Part shown: piece by piece, positions 5,493 to 7,475 of the stretch
Layout of the letters: every line of letters begins with the position of its first letter
Position numbering within the stretch: position 1 is the stretch's first letter
Source of the DNA: Nocardioides sp.
Lineage (GTDB): Bacteria > Actinomycetota > Actinomycetes > Propionibacteriales > Nocardioidaceae
Assembly: GCA_021731205.1 (NCBI GenBank)
Contig: JAKFXV010000090.1
Location: 1-7,475 of the forward strand
Direction of reading: 5' to 3'
Length of the DNA stretch: 7,475 nt
Translations under genes and position numbers: made by a program
Notes under the pieces: generated by a model
Database searches by the model: none
Told to the model about the DNA's origin: nothing
Seen by the model: the letters and a program-made list of their open reading frames with translations, nothing else

Positions 5493-6155
5493 CTACTTCC
5501 GGGGCTCCACCCGGTCCAGGTGTCCGAAGGCGACCAGCCGGTTGTCGGTATGGAACAGCTCGGCACAGGTGGTGATCGTCAGCAACCGGTCGCCCGCGCT
5601 GTCGGGGGGCTGCACTGGCCCGACGGGATTGACCGGCCGCGGAGCGAGCACCCAGTTGTCGGAGAAGTCGACGCTCAGGGCGTCCCCCGCAGTGTCGAGC
5701 ACATAGACGTACGACGTGGTCCGCGACGAGATGATGATCTCGTCGCCGGGGCGCAGCTCGGGCATCCTGCGCAGCGGCTCCCCGTGGGTCACCCGGTGCG
5801 CGGCGATCGCGAAGTTGCCGGGCTCCCCCACGGGAGGAGAGGTCCGGAACCGACCGAACCCCGCCGCCAGCACCTTGGGTGTCGTGCCGCGCAGGATCGG
5901 CACGGCGTACCTCTTGCCGAACCTCGGGATCCGCACGACATAGGAGACCTCGGCACCCTCAGCCTTGATCGAGTCCCGGCCGGCGCTCCACTCACGAGTG
6001 ATCTCGTCGACGATGGCCTCGTGCTTGCGGCTCGAGACGTAGTTGGTGCCGAGCACCTCCCAGCCGACCCAGCCGGCGAGCCCGACCCCCGCAACCAACA
6101 ACAGCACCCCGAGCCGGACGGTCCATGGCCGGCGGCGGCGCTCAGGCACGTCCAC
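5493..6155 (-). CDS. Class E sortase
   Basis: This 220-residue membrane-anchored transpeptidase has one N-terminal membrane helix at about 14-35 after a basic PERRRRP segment, with the catalytic domain outside the cell. The sortase triad is present: His120 in AIAAHRVTHG, Cys197 in LLTITTC and Arg206 in DNRLVAFG. Preceding beta strands include VVRIPRFG at 73-80 and GDEIIIS at 137-143. The TITTC form and overall length fit the actinobacterial class E enzymes, which attach proteins with LAXTG-type signals to the cell wall. No candidate substrate is encoded here; the LamG protein lacks a sorting signal. The start is GTG 6155, preceded by GGGGG at 7 bases; GTG 6149 is a possible alternative. The gene converges on pyrE with 22 bases between stops, where I see no hairpin. 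The stop is TAG. Confidence 0.92.
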   Translation of the reverse strand: MDVPERRRRPWTVRLGVLLLVAGVGLAGWVGWEVLGTNYVSSRKHEAIVDEITREWSAGRDSIKAEGAEVSYVVRIPRFGKRYAVPILRGTTPKVLAAGFGRFRTSPPVGEPGNFAIAAHRVTHGEPLRRMPELRPGDEIIISSRTTSYVYVLDTAGDALSVDFSDNWVLAPRPVNPVGPVQPPDSAGDRLLTITTCAELFHTDNRLVAFGHLDRVEPRK

Positions 6156-6162
6156 GGGTGAA

Positions 6163-6167
6163 CCCCC
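6163..6167 (-). promoter_or_regulatory. Shine-Dalgarno-like site of the sortase gene
   Basis: On the minus strand GGGGG lies 7 bases before GTG 6155 and can pair with the anti-Shine-Dalgarno sequence with one G-U wobble. It supports the GTG over other starts. TTGACC at 6187-6182 on the same strand could be a -35 box, but no matching -10 is seen. Confidence 0.4.
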
Positions 6168-6209
6168 AGCTCAATCGGTCGGGTCAAGGGTGGGTCGACT
6201 GGTTGTGGA

Positions 6210-6215
6210 TATCCT
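6210..6215 (+). promoter_or_regulatory. -10 element of a likely leaderless aminotransferase transcript
   Basis: TATCCT is followed by 7 bases and then ATG 6223, with no Shine-Dalgarno site between. Spacing and sequence match the elements before the methyltransferase and pyrE genes. It also argues against the 60 extra in-frame residues upstream, which would overlap the sortase gene. Confidence 0.55.
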
Positions 6216-6222
6216 CCCGCTC

Positions 6223-7383
6223 ATGCGTTCGCACGCCGCGCGGCTCCAGGGGATTCCACCGACCATCTTCTCAGAGATGTCGGCGCTGGCCCTGCGCACC
6301 GGCGCGGTCAACCTGGGCCAGGGGTTCCCGGACCGCAGCGGTCCCAGCAGCGTCGTACGCCGGGCGATCCGGGCGCTCGAGGACGGCCAGAACCAGTACC
6401 CACCCGGCATCGGCAAGCCCGAGCTCAGACAGGCGATCGCGCGACATCAGCAGCGCCACTACGGACTCGAGCTCGATCCGGACGCCCAGGTCATCGTCAC
6501 GACGGGCTGCACCGAGGCGATCGCCGGCGCGATCCTCGGTCTGGTCGACCCCGGCGACGCAGTGGTCGTCCTCGAGCCGTACTACGACTCCTACCTCGCG
6601 ATGATCCAGTTCGCCGGAGGCACGCGGCGACCGGTCACCTTGACGGCCCCGGACTTTCGACTCGACGTGGCCGCGTTGGAGGCGGCCGCGGTCGGCGCGA
6701 AGGTGATGCTGCTCAACACTCCACACAACCCGACGGGCACCGTGCTGAGCGCGACGGAGTTGGCGGCTGTCGCTGAGGTGGCGATCCGGCACGATCTGAC
6801 GGTCATCACCGACGAGGTCTATGAGCACCTCGTCTACGACCACCACGAGCACGTGCCGCTCGCGACTCTTCCCGGCATGTTCGAGCGGACCGTCACCTTG
6901 TCGAGCGTCGGCAAGTCCTACTCGCTCACGGGCTGGAAGGTCGGCTGGGCCACGGGTCCGAGCGACCTCGTGGGCGCGGTGCTGGGGGCGAAGCAGTGGC
7001 TGAGTTTCACCTCTGGGGCGCCGTTCCAGCCGGCCGTTGCACTGGCCCTCGATGAAGAGGCCGACTATCCGCGTGAGCTCGCCGCCGACCTCGGCGTACG
7101 ACGTGACCTGCTGTGTGCGGGTCTGCGCGAGGCGGGACTCAAGGTTCGGGTGCCCGAAGGCACGTACTTCGCCACCACCGACATCACCGAGCTCGGTTGG
7201 CCCGACGGACGGTCGTTCTGTGTGGCCCTGCCCGAGCGCGCCGGTGTGGTGGCGATCCCGTCCCAGGTCTTCTACGACGACGTGGACGAGGGGCGTCAGC
7301 TGGTGCGGTGGGCGTTCTGCAAGGACGAGCCGGTCATCGCCGAGGGCATCAGGCGGCTGGTGGCCGCCGATCTCACGGCCTGA
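6223..7383 (+). CDS. dapC: Class I/II PLP-dependent aminotransferase, DapC-like
   Basis: This 386-residue cytosolic fold-type I aminotransferase has GAVNLGQGFPD at 27-37, NQYPPGIG at 57-64, TEAIAGAILGLVDPGD at 97-112, NTPHNPTG at 165-172 with Asn169, TDEVYEHLVYD at 196-206 with Asp197 holding the pyridine nitrogen, SSVGKSYSLTGWKVGWA with PLP-binding Lys231, and Arg362 in VRWAFCK, expected to hold the substrate carboxylate. It closely resembles M. tuberculosis Rv0858c, annotated as the N-succinyldiaminopimelate aminotransferase DapC of lysine and peptidoglycan-precursor synthesis. The same family includes kynurenine and methionine aminotransferases, so the substrate is less certain than the fold, and no other dap gene is nearby. 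The start at ATG 6223 is chosen because the ORF further upstream overlaps the divergent sortase gene and the promoter, and because homologues begin here. The stop is TGA. Confidence 0.88.
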   Translation: MRSHAARLQGIPPTIFSEMSALALRTGAVNLGQGFPDRSGPSSVVRRAIRALEDGQNQYPPGIGKPELRQAIARHQQRHYGLELDPDAQVIVTTGCTEAIAGAILGLVDPGDAVVVLEPYYDSYLAMIQFAGGTRRPVTLTAPDFRLDVAALEAAAVGAKVMLLNTPHNPTGTVLSATELAAVAEVAIRHDLTVITDEVYEHLVYDHHEHVPLATLPGMFERTVTLSSVGKSYSLTGWKVGWATGPSDLVGAVLGAKQWLSFTSGAPFQPAVALALDEEADYPRELAADLGVRRDLLCAGLREAGLKVRVPEGTYFATTDITELGWPDGRSFCVALPERAGVVAIPSQVFYDDVDEGRQLVRWAFCKDEPVIAEGIRRLVAADLTA

Positions 7384-7389
7384 AGACCC

Positions 7390-7475
7390 TCAGCCCGTGG
7401 CGTACCACGTGCGCACATCGGGCCGCATGAGCAGTGCGATCGTGAGCACGCAGGCCATCAGCACCGGCAGCATGA
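7390..7475 (-). CDS. C-terminal end of a membrane protein (partial)
   Basis: On the minus strand an open frame enters from the right edge and ends at TGA (7392-7390). The 27 readable residues are a hydrophobic stretch, PVLMACVLTIALLM, followed by a short polar tail ending WYATG. This looks like the last transmembrane helix and cytoplasmic or external tail of an integral membrane protein. The reading frame begins upstream of position 7475, so family and start cannot be told. It converges on the aminotransferase with only 6 bases between the two stop codons. No homology is recognisable from so short a piece; the call rests on the open frame, the hydrophobic helix and the sensible stop position. 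Confidence 0.6.
   Translation of the reverse strand, partial: MLPVLMACVLTIALLMRPDVRTWYATG

Noticed and set aside
6043..6222. 60-residue N-terminal extension of the aminotransferase
   Set aside because: It overlaps the 5' end of the sortase gene on the other strand and is Ser/Thr/Pro/Arg-rich. Homologues begin close to MRSHAARLQG.
7396..7409. Hairpin CGTGG-CGTA-CCACG as terminator of the aminotransferase gene
   Set aside because: The stem is only 5 bp, has no T-tract, and lies inside the coding end of the converging membrane protein gene; it is too weak to call.
1..7475. CRISPR arrays, tRNA or rRNA genes, insertion sequences, phage or defence genes
   Set aside because: No repeat-spacer pattern, cloverleaf, transposase or integrase frame, or terminal inverted repeat was seen anywhere in the window. 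The genes are ordinary chromosomal ones.

Overview
The window is GC-rich DNA with tightly packed genes, GTG as well as ATG starts, and protein families typical of Actinomycetota: DUF3151, a mycobacterial-type class IIA aldolase, a class E sortase and septum-formation-like domains. A Nocardioides-like member of the Propionibacteriales is my best guess; this is inference, since no rRNA or marker gene is present.

Layout, left to right. Positions 49-1604 carry two minus-strand genes, fructose-bisphosphate aldolase followed by a DUF3151 protein. Divergent from the aldolase, 1701-3461 encodes a 586-residue secreted protein with two septum-formation-like modules, an Ig-like segment and a C-terminal LamG-type jelly roll. 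A SpoU/TrmH-family RNA methyltransferase (3550-4236, minus) converges on it. The methyltransferase shares a 42-base divergent promoter region with a DedA-family membrane protein (4279-4920, plus), which is followed after 10 bases by orotate phosphoribosyltransferase pyrE (4931-5470). A class E sortase (5493-6155, minus) converges on pyrE. A DapC-like PLP aminotransferase (6223-7383, plus) is divergent from the sortase. The last 86 bases hold the C-terminus of a minus-strand membrane protein.

The aldolase, DUF3151, DedA, SpoU-type methyltransferase and PyrE set recalls the Rv0360c-Rv0382c neighbourhood of Mycobacterium tuberculosis, so most of the window is probably conserved core genome. Three products act at the cell envelope (LamG protein, DedA, sortase), but no sequence evidence ties them into one system. 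The secreted protein has no sortase signal.

I found no new defence, mobile or RNA system, no tRNA or rRNA gene, and no CRISPR array. The most interesting features are the composite secreted protein and a repeated start architecture. Four genes have a TANNNT hexamer 6-7 bases before the start codon and no Shine-Dalgarno sequence, which suggests leaderless mRNAs. One of these hexamers overlaps the stop codon of the gene before it. No stretch without a gene exceeds about 110 bases.
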